This document shows positions 33,892 through 43,600 of a stretch of DNA of 64,000 nucleotides, piece by piece. The translations under genes and the position numbers were made by a program. A model generated the notes under the pieces. That model was not told the origin of the DNA. It saw nothing but the letters and a program-made list of their open reading frames with translations, and did not search any database. The DNA is taken from the NCBI RefSeq assembly GCF_024172165.1, contig NZ_JAMZEB010000002.1, forward strand, positions 4,919,501 to 4,983,500, written 5' to 3'. The first letter of the stretch is position 1. Each line of letters begins with the position of its first letter. Source of the stretch: Nonomuraea thailandensis. Lineage in GTDB: Bacteria > Actinomycetota > Actinomycetes > Streptosporangiales > Streptosporangiaceae.

Positions 33892-35247
33892 TTACAGCGC
33901 GCCCGCAAGCTCGTCGACAAGGGCGGCCGCCTCGCGCTCTCCCGCCCGCACGGCGCCCTCGAAGTAGCCGTTCCAGATGTCGGCGGTCTCGGTCCCGGCG
34001 AACCGCAGGCCCTCCCACGGCGCGAGTAGGGCGTCGCGGTAGACGTGCATGGTGCCGACCGCGAAGCTGCCGGAGAAGCAGCCACCGGTGTGGGGCTCGG
34101 CGTCCCAGTCGAACTCGATGAAGTCGACAGGTTGTCTCAGGTGCTCGTCGTCGAGCCGGTCGGCGATCTCGGCGAGCAGCAGCTCTTGGCGAGCACCTGC
34201 GTCCAGCCCGCGGATGCGAGTGGCGTCGTGCCCGTACACGAAGAACGTCAGCACGCCCTGGGCGGTGCCGGGAACGGAGTTGTCCACAGCTTCGGTGATC
34301 AGGCCCGTGGAACTGGTGAACGCCCCCGACCTGCCCTGGTCGTTCCACAGCGGCGTGGCGTAGACGGCGTGGAACTTCATCGCGTCGCCCGGCAAGACGT
34401 TGCGCACCGCGCGGCGCTTCGTCCCCGGCATCGCCGGGCTGATCTCGATGCGGTTCAGCACCACCGGGGGCACCGTGACGATCACCCGGTCTGCGGTGAA
34501 CTCGCGACCGTCCCGCGCGTGAGCAGTCCAGGGCGCGGCCACCTGGCCACGGGTATCGCGGGTCAGCGACGCGACGTCGAACCCGAGCACGACCGGCTCG
34601 GCGAGCGCCTCGGCCATGTGCTGCGCGATCGCGAACGGACCACCGATCACGCGGTCCTGCTGGGCGCCGCCCACGGTCTTGAGCATCGAGTCCACGCCGC
34701 CGCCGGAGTGCAGGTAGAACAGGATCTGCAGCATGGACACCTGACTGGCGTCCGTGGCCAGCAGCCCCCCTGCCAGCTGGCGGGAGGCATAGGCGGCGCG
34801 CTCCGCGTCGGTGCGGTCGGCGAGCCAGGTGTGCAGGGTCTGGGAGTCGAGCTCCGCGGCGTCGGGGGTGAGCGAGGGGCGCTCCAGGTCCACGGTTCGG
34901 GCGAGGCGGTCGAGCTCGGCGTAAATCGCGGACACCTCGGCGTCGGGGCCGGCGTTGCGTTGGCCGCCCAGGAACGCGAACCTCTCCCCCACCTCGCGCA
35001 GAGGGAAGGTCTTCACACCGTACTGTGCGGCGAGCTCGTACATGCGGGTCTGGCCCGGGCCGAACCACTGACCGCCGAGGTCGATCTGGAGCCCGCCGTC
35101 GAGGTAGCGCGTGAATGTGCGCCCGCCTACGCGATCGCGCGCCTCCAGGACGCGGACGTCCACGCCGGCGGCGTCCAGCCGGTGCGCGGCAGCGAGCCCT
35201 GAAAAGCCCGCCCCGATGACAAGAACCTGAGAGTCGACCATGTTCAT
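33892..35247 (-). CDS. Flavin monoamine oxidase family protein
   Basis: The 451-residue FAD enzyme has the dinucleotide-binding VLVIGAGFSGLAAAHRLDAA (residues 8-27), RDRVGGRTFTR (about 39-50) and GGQWFGPGQTRM. The C-terminal flavin-contact segment FAGTETADIWNGYFEGAVRA ends with AGEREAAALVDEL. The layout is that of monoamine/putrescine oxidases and related cytosolic amine oxidases: an amine is oxidised to an aldehyde with release of ammonia and H2O2. The substrate is unknown. Start choice between ATG 35247 and 35241 is open, as neither has a good ribosome site. Confidence 0.92.
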   Translation of the reverse strand: MNMVDSQVLVIGAGFSGLAAAHRLDAAGVDVRVLEARDRVGGRTFTRYLDGGLQIDLGGQWFGPGQTRMYELAAQYGVKTFPLREVGERFAFLGGQRNAGPDAEVSAIYAELDRLARTVDLERPSLTPDAAELDSQTLHTWLADRTDAERAAYASRQLAGGLLATDASQVSMLQILFYLHSGGGVDSMLKTVGGAQQDRVIGGPFAIAQHMAEALAEPVVLGFDVASLTRDTRGQVAAPWTAHARDGREFTADRVIVTVPPVVLNRIEISPAMPGTKRRAVRNVLPGDAMKFHAVYATPLWNDQGRSGAFTSSTGLITEAVDNSVPGTAQGVLTFFVYGHDATRIRGLDAGARQELLLAEIADRLDDEHLRQPVDFIEFDWDAEPHTGGCFSGSFAVGTMHVYRDALLAPWEGLRFAGTETADIWNGYFEGAVRAGEREAAALVDELAGAL

Positions 35248-35930
35248 ATGGTCACGCAGGGCAGCAATCATCACGATCTGTGGATCAAGATCTTGAAGCG
35301 GGGATCGACGGCTCCTCGATCCCCGATGACTCCTCGGACCGCTCGATGAGCTCGCCTTTGCGAAGGTGGCCCCGGCGCGGACCAGGGCGACCAGGTGCGG
35401 CGCATCGACCGCCCGCGCCGAGGTCCTGCCAGTGCGGGCGGTGGAAGCCGAATCGGGGGCCTTCACTCTCACGCGCCCAGCAGATCGCCACGTCGGTCAC
35501 GCCGCTGCCGGAGCCAGCGCGGAGAGCGGCGGTGATCTACCTCCTGCTCAGCCCGCGCACAGCCATCGGCAGGGTATTGAGCTTGATCAGCTTCTCCTGC
35601 TCTTCGGGATCATCGTCGGCCAGCACCCCGCCGAACCCGAGCCACTTGGAGAAGCCGCAGCGCCGATGCGCCGATGTACCTATGCATCTGCGATGTACGG
35701 GTCCGCCTGGGTTGCCGAAAGATCTTGGCTGAGGCTGGCCGATCGGCAGACTTCGGTGACGTCGCCGGCGGGGGTCGCCTGCCAGGCCCTCGCGCCCAAC
35801 AGGTTCCTCTCAGCTCAGCCAGCCGCATCCTGGCCCCGGTCAGTCAGCTACTGATCTCTGCGTTTGGCGTTCTCGCCAACGATCTGTCACACCTCGGCAT
35901 TACAGCGAAGACGGCCGTCCGGCAGACCAG
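35248..35930. other. No supportable gene
   Basis: This is upstream of the amine oxidase. Frames on both strands here are unrecognised, including a 71-codon minus-strand frame at 35285-35500. It probably contains the amine oxidase promoter and decayed DNA next to the IS982 insertion. Confidence 0.35.
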
Positions 35931-36000
35931 GGTCTAGGTGCTAGATCCCTGGTCAAGGCGGGTTGTCGGGTTGTCGGCTCTAGGCCAGCCTCTAGGTCTA
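35931..36000. repeat. Dispersed intergenic repeat, copy B (left part, split by IS982)
   Basis: The stretch beginning GGTCTAGGTGCTAGATCCCT and continuing with TCGGCTCTAGG matches copy A at 19348-19413. It is interrupted after CTAG by the IS982 element and resumes at 38757 with CTAGAGGG. GACCAGGGTCTAG and CTAGATCCCTGGTC at its left also form an imperfect hairpin. Confidence 0.6.
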
Positions 36001-36808
36001 GACGAGTAAGTCCTAAGTGGCCGCGGTGCTGAGTGTGTGCATGACGAAGGGTGTTGACGATCGGTTTGTGAAGACAGACCTCAACACCCTTCTCACCGCA
36101 CTGTACGTCAGAATCGATGACTGGCTCGGCAACCGGCCACGATGGGGACGTAAGCCGAAGCTGACCGACGCCGAACTGCTTACCCTGGCCGTGGCTCAAG
36201 TTCTGCTCGGCATCCACTCCGAGGCCCGCTGGCTGCGGTTCGTCCCCGAGCACCTGCCCGGCGCCTTCCCCTACCTGCCCGGCCAATCCGGCTACAACAA
36301 ACGTCTGCGCAAGGCCCTGCCACTCGTCAAGCAAGCGATCCGGGCATTGGCTCAGGACACTGACCTGTGGAGCGATCCGGTATGGGTGGCCGACTCCACA
36401 CCGATCGAGTGCGGGCGCTCTCGCCCTACCACTCAGCGCTCGGACCTGGCCGGCTGGGCCGGCTACGGCTACTGCCGTTCCCACTCGCGCTGGTTCTGGG
36501 GGCTGCGCCTGCACCTGATCTGCACGCCCGCCGGCCTGCCGATCACCTGGGCCCTGGCCACCCCTAACATCGACGAACGGCAGGTGCTGATGGCCATCTG
36601 CGAACACGATCCGCACCTGCTCGCCGACCGTCCTGGCCTGCTGATCATCGCTGACAAGGGCTACGTCTCCGCCGAACTGGACGCCTTCCTGGCCGAGCGC
36701 GGCGTGCGGCTGCTGCGCCCGTCCTACCGCAACCGCACACCCCGTCCCGGCGAGCACCTGCTCAAACCGATCCGCCAGCTCATCGAGTCCGTCAACGACA
36801 CCCTCAAA

Positions 36809-38581
36809 GACTCTGTTGGCCGATTCAGTGGTCAAGCCGCCCGTGCGAGGACGAGTTTGGCGAAGTGGCTGGTGCGGGTGGCACCAAGGGGTTGGCCCGC
36901 CCACCAGGCATTGAGGCGAACGAGGTTGAGGGCGGTGGCGGTGAACAGGTGCCCGAGGTGAGTCTTGGATAGGCCGATGTAGCGGCTGGTGCGGATTTCG
37001 GATCTATGCACGGCCTGGAAGATGGTTCCTTCCACGCCCGCCCTGACCCCGTAGCGGACTTTGAACTCCTCGGTGTGCTGTTCTCGTCGCCGTGCATCCT
37101 GCGCTTCTTGCAGAGGCCGGGCCAGGAGTTGGAGCCCTCGCCCCCAGCGCGGACTGGTGGTGCGGGTGCACGCCGCGCGCAGTGGACACGGATCGCAGTC
37201 GGTGCGGCGGAAGAAGACCTGGACGATGGGCACGCCCCGGACGGTGTGCTGCTGGGCGGACCACACCGCACTGGTATGGCCTTGCGGGCAGGTGACCCGG
37301 CGGGCGTCCCAGTCGATAGTGAAGGCATCCTGCGCAAGCGCTGGCGCCTGCCGGCGCTGCCGGGAGACGTCGATACGGACCGGCCCCACCAGGTCCAGCC
37401 CGTACTCGGCCCGAGCCTGGACCAGTAGCGTTGCCGAGGTGTAGCCATAGTCCACCAGGTGCTCATCGGGCAGCAGGCTGCGCCCTCGCAGAGCCTGGTG
37501 AATGGGTGCGGTCATCTCGGTGTCGGTCACGGTTGCCGCGGTGGTGGCGACGTTGGTGATCACGTGGGGTGCGTCGGGCTCACATGTTTCGGAGAAATGG
37601 ACCTTGTAGCCGGTCCAGCCCATACCGCGTTTGATGCTGTAGCGGGCCTGCACGTCATACGGCGTCACCAGGCGCATCGCGCCCGGCGGGAGGTCCTTGC
37701 CTTCCCGCCAGCGCACCCCCTTGTCATCGCGGTGATACTGCTGGATCCACACCTTGCGCAGCACCTGCACCGCTGGCAGCTCCCGCAGCCAAGGCGGGGC
37801 GGAGCGCGCATGGACGGCCTCCAGCAGCGTGAAACCGTCCATGCCAACCTGCCGGGCCCACGCGGTGCGGGCATCATCGCTCTTCGGGAACCGATAGCCC
37901 TCACAGCGGGCCTGGTACCGCTCGCTCCAGTCCGGCACCATCATGCTGGCCAGCCAGCCCGGGGCCGCCACCGCCAGAGCCTCCAGCGCCGCACGCATGG
38001 TTTCCCCGACGAACTCCATCCGGTTCAAGCGGCGCACGGCCGCCAGCACGTGGGTCGAATCGGTGCGCTGCCGCCCGCCGGCCCGCAGCAGGCCCATCCC
38101 GGACAGACGCTCCAGCAGCGTGTCCAGGATGCGTTCCTCCAGGCCATGAGCGATCAGCCGGTCCCGGAACTCGCTGAGCACCGAGAAGTCGAACCCCGGA
38201 TCGTCCAGCTCCAGACCTAGGCAGTACTTGACATCGATCCGCCCCCGCACGGCATCGGCCGCCTGACGATCGGTCAGCCCCTCAGCGAACTGCAGCACCG
38301 AGACCATCGCCAATTGCCCCGGCGACAGCGCCGGCCCACCACGCCGCGGGAACGCGCAGGCGAACTGCTCGTCACGAAACAGCGGACCCAGCTCATCGCG
38401 GATCCGCATGGCCAGGCAGCTCTTGGGGAACGCCGCCCACGCGATACGGGCAGTCTGCTCAGGAATCTGACGTGCGGGCCGAGGGTGCAGAGACATGGCG
38501 AAGCTCTCCATCTTCCCCGCGGCCCAGGTCCAGCTTCCTCCGGGGACCGGGGATCATCAACTGGAATCGGCCAACAGAGTC
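36809..38581 (-). mobile_element. Intact IS1182-family element nested in IS982
   Basis: The element has 18-bp perfect inverted repeats (GACTCTGTTGGCCGATTC at 36809-36826, complement at 38564-38581) and a 6-bp direct target repeat CTCAAA at 36803-36808 and 38582-38587. It is 1,773 bp with one full transposase gene. The clean ends and intact gene indicate a recent insertion. Confidence 0.93.
36832..38496 (-). CDS. IS1182-family transposase
   Basis: The 554-residue DDE transposase has an N-terminal DUF772-like region (GGPALSPGQLAMVSVLQFAE, GLTDRQAADAVRGRIDVKYC), the catalytic core with GRQRTDSTHVLAAVRRLNRM and VDYGYTSATLLVQARAEYGL, and a C-terminal zinc-ribbon-like cluster FRRTDCDPCPLRAACTRTTS. 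RYGVRAGVEGTIFQAVHRSE carries the third acidic residue. It is full length and unbroken, so it is probably active. The start at MSLHPRPARQ is chosen over an ATG five codons upstream. Confidence 0.95.
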   Translation of the reverse strand: MSLHPRPARQIPEQTARIAWAAFPKSCLAMRIRDELGPLFRDEQFACAFPRRGGPALSPGQLAMVSVLQFAEGLTDRQAADAVRGRIDVKYCLGLELDDPGFDFSVLSEFRDRLIAHGLEERILDTLLERLSGMGLLRAGGRQRTDSTHVLAAVRRLNRMEFVGETMRAALEALAVAAPGWLASMMVPDWSERYQARCEGYRFPKSDDARTAWARQVGMDGFTLLEAVHARSAPPWLRELPAVQVLRKVWIQQYHRDDKGVRWREGKDLPPGAMRLVTPYDVQARYSIKRGMGWTGYKVHFSETCEPDAPHVITNVATTAATVTDTEMTAPIHQALRGRSLLPDEHLVDYGYTSATLLVQARAEYGLDLVGPVRIDVSRQRRQAPALAQDAFTIDWDARRVTCPQGHTSAVWSAQQHTVRGVPIVQVFFRRTDCDPCPLRAACTRTTSPRWGRGLQLLARPLQEAQDARRREQHTEEFKVRYGVRAGVEGTIFQAVHRSEIRTSRYIGLSKTHLGHLFTATALNLVRLNAWWAGQPLGATRTSHFAKLVLARAA

Positions 38582-38761
38582 CTCAAAGGCCAGCTCGACC
38601 TGGAACTGCACGGCGGCCGTACAGTCACCGGCGTGGGCGCCCGGATCGCCCAGCGCATCCTGGCCCTGACCGCCGCCATCTGGCACAACCGCCACACCGG
38701 CCAGCCCATCACCCGATCACTGATCGCCTACGACCACTGACTTAGGACTTACTCGTCTAGA

Positions 38762-39123
38762 GGGTTTCGTTCGAGGACTCACGGTGGTCCCCTCGCCTGT
38801 GCCGGGCGCCGTATTCGGCGTTGCCGTTACCGGGCGTCAGGCCGCGCCCCGCCCCGTCCAGCAAGCACTTCGGGGATAGCTCCACATCCTAGGAAGGGTC
38901 CCCGATCATGCGCGCGCCCCCCGACCCAGCGGCGGCCCGGCATTGACGGGTTCCGTCCCCAGAACACCTGAACAACGCCCGGCTCTCACACAAGTGCCGC
39001 TTTACGGCCACCACCGTCCGTGAGGCGGAATGGCGCGCCTGGCCTTGTCTCGTTTCCCGGCCGCACGGGACGGTCACGCAAGAGGGTTCAGGCGTAACCA
39101 ACCTCATGAGACGGCACATCTTG
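38762..39123. other. No supportable gene
   Basis: This is the right flank of the IS982 element and the downstream region of the pentapeptide-repeat gene. No family resemblance, clear terminator or RNA was seen. Confidence 0.4.
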
Positions 39124-40362
39124 CTAGTGGAACTTCGTGCTTCGATCGACGATGGCAACCTCCCGCACATATCGCTCGGTCATATGCATGTCCGTCACAC
39201 CCAGGTCCGGGTTGCGCAGGTCCGCGCCGCTCAGGTCCGCGCCGCGCAGGTCCGCGCCATACAGGCTCGTGCCGTTCAGGACCGCGCCGTGCAGGTTTGC
39301 GCCGCGCAGGTCCGCGCCGTTCAGGTACGCGTCGCTCAGGTCCGCTCCGATCAGGCGCGCATCGCGCAGCTTCGCTCCGACCAGGGCCGCGTCGCGCAGG
39401 CCCGCTTCGGCCATGTCCGCGCCGCTCAGGTCCGCGCCGCGCAGGTCCGCGCCGCTCAGGTTCGCGCGGAACAGGTTCGCGCGAGGGAAGCGCACGTGGG
39501 AGAAGTCCGCTTGAGAGGTGATGCTTGCATCGTGGTTGGCCAGAGCGGGCGCGATGGTTAAGGCGGCGAATACATCGGCTTCAGGCCGAATGCTCGGAAT
39601 GGTTCTGAGCTTTTCGTGGGCGATGGTGCACTGCGTGGGCAAAGTCGTCTTGCCGGCGGCCGGGGTGCAGGCGTCGCGGCCGCGAACGAACGCGGCCAGC
39701 ACATTGCGGATGGTGTCGCGGTCGCGGGGGGAGTCGGTGGCCAGGCGCTGCAGGGCGTAGATGCCGGCCAGGCGCACGTCCCGCTTGTCGGAGCCGAGCT
39801 GCTCGGCGGCCTTGGTGTACCTGTCGGTGATCTGCCCCTGCTCGGAGACCGCCAGAGTACGGGAGGTGTACACCAGGCCGGCGCCGGTGAACACCAGGCC
39901 GCCGACCACCACCAGGCCCGTGGCCGCCTGGAGCAGTATGTGCCGGGCATTGCTGACCATCTCGATCCGCTCGGCCACGGTCAGTGCCTTGCGCTCCTCC
40001 ACGCTCAGCGGCGCCCCTTCTCCGGCCAGGCGCCGCGCGGCCGGGCCCATCAGGGCGGCGAGCATCCCGCCGACCGCCACCGCCACTGCGGTCCCGCCCA
40101 GTGCCCAACGTGCCCAGTCCGGCACCGGCACCGCCACGGCCGCCCACGCGCAGGCTGCGATCACCATCGCAGCCAGGATCACGCCTGCTGATCGCCGCAC
40201 TCGCCCGGAAAGCCGCGGAGATGGGGGAGAGGCCGGCTCCGCATCGGCAGCAGGCTCGAGGGCGGCAGACTGGGCCGCGGCGCGGGCGGCCCGGCGGGCC
40301 CGGGCGGCGACGGCTGATGCGATGACCGCACGCGGCGGCACACGGGGGGATCGGATTGCCAT
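39124..40362 (-). CDS. Membrane-anchored pentapeptide-repeat protein
   Basis: The 412-residue product has a basic/Ala-rich N-terminus (1-50) and three predicted membrane segments (about 58-78, 86-106, 142-165). A conserved helical region follows (SEQGQITDRYTKAAEQLGSD, VRLAGIYALQRLATDSPRDR), then a C-terminal pentapeptide solenoid (about 288-395) with repeats such as ANLSGADLRGADLSGADM. YTKAAEQLGSD-VRLAGIYALQRLA is shared by many actinobacterial membrane pentapeptide proteins of unknown role. The solenoid probably scaffolds or binds a partner. A stable leader hairpin may hide its ribosome site. It lies downstream of, and on the same strand as, the NB-ARC/TPR gene. Confidence 0.92.
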   Translation of the reverse strand: MAIRSPRVPPRAVIASAVAARARRAARAAAQSAALEPAADAEPASPPSPRLSGRVRRSAGVILAAMVIAACAWAAVAVPVPDWARWALGGTAVAVAVGGMLAALMGPAARRLAGEGAPLSVEERKALTVAERIEMVSNARHILLQAATGLVVVGGLVFTGAGLVYTSRTLAVSEQGQITDRYTKAAEQLGSDKRDVRLAGIYALQRLATDSPRDRDTIRNVLAAFVRGRDACTPAAGKTTLPTQCTIAHEKLRTIPSIRPEADVFAALTIAPALANHDASITSQADFSHVRFPRANLFRANLSGADLRGADLSGADMAEAGLRDAALVGAKLRDARLIGADLSDAYLNGADLRGANLHGAVLNGTSLYGADLRGADLSGADLRNPDLGVTDMHMTERYVREVAIVDRSTKFH

Positions 40363-40369
40363 AGATCAA

Positions 40370-40407
40370 TTCCACCGCACAGCGGCCCCGGCTGCTGTGC
40401 GGTGGAA
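40370..40407 (-). promoter_or_regulatory. 14-bp leader hairpin holding the ribosome site
   Basis: On the mRNA strand TTCCACCGCACAGC and GCTGTGCGGTGGAA pair perfectly around a 10-nt loop. The second arm contains GGTGGA, the only Shine-Dalgarno-like sequence before the pentapeptide-protein ATG, about 8-10 bases away. Folding should restrict translation initiation. Confidence 0.65.
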
Positions 40408-40548
40408 GGCTGCTGAAAGATTTGGAACGGGATCCGGCGGAAGGCAGCTACGCCGGCTTGTGAGAAGAGCCGTTCCCGCTGGTTAACGATCAGTAGAGCG
40501 GCGATCTTTGCATCGCGGGTGCCGTCCCGAAACCTCCTCCCTGACCCT

Positions 40549-40579
40549 GTCAATAAACGGTGTTATTGGGGTTATTGAC
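40549..40579. promoter_or_regulatory. AT-rich inverted repeat upstream of the pentapeptide gene
   Basis: GTCAATAA (40549-40556) and TTATTGAC (40572-40579) form a perfect 8-bp inverted repeat spaced by 15 bases in a locally AT-rich island between the two genes. It is a candidate operator or promoter region for the pentapeptide gene. Confidence 0.45.
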
Positions 40580-40645
40580 AAGGTGATGTTGTTGAAGGAG
40601 TTTTTGAAGGCATTTCGGGCCCCCTGAGGGCCGGTTGGGCGAGTC

Positions 40646-40671
40646 TTCAAAAAACGATCGTTAAATGAAGG
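40646..40671. repeat. 26-bp palindrome after the NB-ARC/TPR gene, copy 1
   Basis: CTTCA and TGAAG flank a central palindrome AACGATCGTT, four bases beyond the NB-ARC/TPR stop codon. A near copy occurs at 43995-44020 behind the second TPR relic. It could act as a transcription end or protein-binding site. Confidence 0.6.
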
Positions 40672-40674
40672 CCA

Positions 40675-43600
40675 TCACCCACCACCCGACTCCATCCCCT
40701 CCGCCTCCCCCGTCCAGTACGCGAGGTTGGCCCGGGTGGTCAGGGTTTCGGGGTGTTCGGCGCCCAGGACGTGTTCGCGGGTGGGGAGCAGGGCGGCGTA
40801 CTGGTCGCGGGCGGCGGCCGCGTCCCCCGCCTCCCCCGTCCAGGAGGCGAGGTTGTGCCGGGTGGTCAGGGTGGAGGGGTGTTCGGCGCCCATGACGCGC
40901 TCGACGGTGGGGAGCAGGGCGGCGTACTGGTCGCGGGCGGCGGCCGCGTCCCCCGCCTCCCCCGTCCAGTGGGCGAGGTTGTGCTGGGTGGTCAGGGTGT
41001 CGGGGTGTTCGGCGCCTAGGACGTGTTCGCGGGTGGGGAGCAGGGCGGCGTACTGGTCGCGGGCGGCGGCCGCGTCCCCCGCCTGCCCCGTCCAGTGGGC
41101 GAGGTTGCCCCGGGTGATCAGGGTTTCGGGGTGTTCGGTGCCTTGGACGTGTTCGCGGGTGGGGAGCAGGGCGGCGTACTGGTCGCGGGCGGCGGCCGCG
41201 TCCCCCGCCTCCCCCGTCCAGCGGGCGAGGTTGCCCCGGGCGGTCAGAGTCTCGGGATGCTCGGCGCCCAGGACGCGTTCGCGGGTGGGAAGCAGGGCGG
41301 CGTACTGGTCGCGGGCGGCGGCCGCGTCCCCCGCCTGCCCCGTCCAGTGGGCGAGGTTGCCCCGGGTGATCAGGGTTTCGGGGTGTTCGGCGCCCAGGAC
41401 GTGTTCGCGGGTGGGGAGCAGGGCGGCGTACTGGTCGCGGGCGGCGGCCGCGTCCCCCGCCTGCCCCGTCCAGTGGGCGAGGTTGGCCCGGGTGATCAGG
41501 GTTTCGGGGTGTTCGGCGCCTAGGACGTGTTCGCGGGTGGGGAGCAGGGCGGCGTACTGGTCGCGGGCGGCGGCCGCGTCCCCCGCCTGCCCCGTCCAGC
41601 GGGCGAGGTTGCCCCGGGTGGCCAGAGTGTCGGGGTGTTCGGCGCCTAGGACGTGTTCGCGGGTGGGGAGCAGGGCGGCGTACTGGTCGCGGGCGGCGGC
41701 CGCGTCCCCCGCCTGCCCCGTCCAGTGGGCGAGGTTGCCCCGGGTGATCAGGGTTTCGGGGTGTTCGGTGCCCAGGACGTGTTCGCGGGTGGGGAGCAGG
41801 GCGGCGTACTGGTCGCGGGCGGCGGCCGCGTCCCCCGCCTCCCCCGTCCAGCGGGCGAGGTTGCCCCGGGCGGTCAGAGTCTCGGGATGCTCGGCGCCCA
41901 GGACGCGTTCGCAGAGGGGGAGCAGGGCGGCGTACTGGTCGCGGGCGGCGGTCGCATCCCCCGCCTCCCCCGTCCAGGAGGCGAGGCTGTTACGGGTGAT
42001 CAGAGTCTCGGGATGCTCGGCGCCCAGGACGCGCCCGCGGATGGGAAGCAGGGCGGCGAGTTGGTCGCGGGCGGCGGCCGCGTCCCCCACCTGCCCCGTC
42101 CAACGGGCGAGTTGATTCCGAGTAGTCAAAGTGTGCGGGTGCTCGATGCCCTGGATGCGTTCGCGGAGGGGGAGCAGGGCGGCGAGTTGGTCGCGGGCGG
42201 CTTCCGCGTCCCCCGCCAGGCCCGTCCAAACGGCGAGGTTGTGCCGGGTGGTCAGGGTGTCGGGGTGTTCGGCGCCCAGCGTTGCCGCTGCGTAGGAGTA
42301 GAGGTCCTGCTGGAGCTGGACCGCGGTGCTGTAGTCACCGCTGGCGCCGAGGTAGGCAGCCAGCCGGCGTAGGCCAGGGGTGCCTGGTGGCAGCACGCTG
42401 CGGGCGTGCGGGAGAAGTGCTCGATAGGCAGGCCAGGCCTCGATCGTGTCGGGGTCGTCGGGGAGGGCGGCCAGGATCAGGTCCGCAGCGACCTGGCGGC
42501 TGTGGTCGCGCTGGTCGGGGGTGAGTTGGTGCAGGGTGACGGCCTGGATGAGGCGGTGCACGCTGACCAGGTCCTCCGGCTCGCCGGGCTGGAGGCCAGT
42601 AGGACTGGGCGTCAGGATGATCAAGCTGTAGGACTGCAGCAGTGCCAGTGCCTCGCCGACCTGGAGCGGGTCGGCCTCCGGCAGGGCGTCCAGGACGGAG
42701 CAGGGCAGGTTGTCGGGGGCGTAGCAGGCCAGCAGGTTGAGCACGCGGATGGCCAGCGGGTTGATCTCGTGGATGCGGGCGTGGCTGAGGGTGAGCACCT
42801 TGGCCACCACGCGTTCGGCGTCGCCGCCGGCGGGTGTGGCGGTGGCGTACATGCGGGCCGGGACGTCCTTGAGCAGCTCGAGGTACCGGGTCAGGGTCAT
42901 GCGGGGGGTGCGGGCGATGTAGGCGCCGGCCTGGGTCAGCGCCAGCGGCAGATCCCCCAGCTGCTCGGCCAGGTCCTGCAGCGCGCCGGTGTTGGCGGCG
43001 TCCGGCGGGCCGATCAGGCCGGCCAGCAGCGCGGTCGCGGCCGGGCGGGACAGTAGCTCCAGCCGGACGGGGGTAATGTCGAGGTGCTGCCAGCCGATGT
43101 CGCGGCGGGTGGTGATCAGCACGTGGCCGTGGGTCAGGCGGGCCAGGTACGGCTCGACGTCGGCGACTTCCTCGACGTTGTCGAAGACGACCAGCCAGCC
43201 GGGGTGGGCGGCCAGCCAGCTCACCGCCCAGGCGGCGGCCTCTTCTACGGTGGCCTGCTCGGCGGCGACGGAGTCGATGCCGCACGTCAGTGCCTGGGCC
43301 AGGGCGGCCAGCCCGATGCGGATGCGGTCGGGGCTGTCGGCGTCGATCCACCACACCAGCCGGTAGTCGGCGCGATGGCGGTGGGCGTACTGCAGCGCCA
43401 GCTCGCTCTTGCCGACGCCGCCCAGCCCGAGCACGGCCTGACTGATCACACCCGTTCCGGGCTTGTCGTCCAGGGCTCGGCGAAGGTCACCTAGTGCTGT
43501 GTCGCGGCCGACGAAGGCTGCGGCCGGACGGCGCGGCAGACCGTTCAACCCTGGCGGAACCGGCACGCGCTCGGCGTGGGGAAGGGGCCGGCGCGGCACG

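Larger units (their letters stand above)
36041..38740 (+). pseudogene. IS982-family transposase, split by nested IS
   Basis: The first 256 codons (36041-36808) include ALYVRIDDWLGNRPRWGRKP, LPGQSGYNKRLRKALP, WVADSTPIECGRS with a catalytic Asp, GLLIIADKGYVSAELDAFLA with a second Asp, and RQLIESVNDTLK with the catalytic Glu. The last 50 codons and the stop (38588-38740) encode GQLDLELHGGRTVTGV to SLIAYDH. Removing 36809-38587 rejoins LK to GQL exactly in frame, giving a 306-residue protein of normal length. A GTG at 36017 is an alternative start but lies inside the terminal repeat. Confidence 0.93.
35997..38761 (+). mobile_element. IS982-family element interrupted by an IS1182 element
   Basis: Perfect 22-bp inverted ends lie at 35997-36018 (starting TCTAGACGAGTAAGTCC) and 38740-38761. 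Each end carries CTAG, which may be the duplicated target; if so the element proper is 36001/36002 to 38756. Without the nested insertion the element is about 980 bp, normal for IS982. It carries one transposase gene, now split. Confidence 0.85.

Noticed and set aside
40727..42115. Long plus-strand open frame of 462 codons with regular repeats
   Set aside because: It is the antisense shadow of the TPR repeat array; its repeat period is exactly the 126-bp unit and the minus strand has the real TPR consensus.
40678..42321. Regular repeats considered as a CRISPR array
   Set aside because: Units are 126 bp, contiguous and in frame, with no unique spacers; they encode TPRs.
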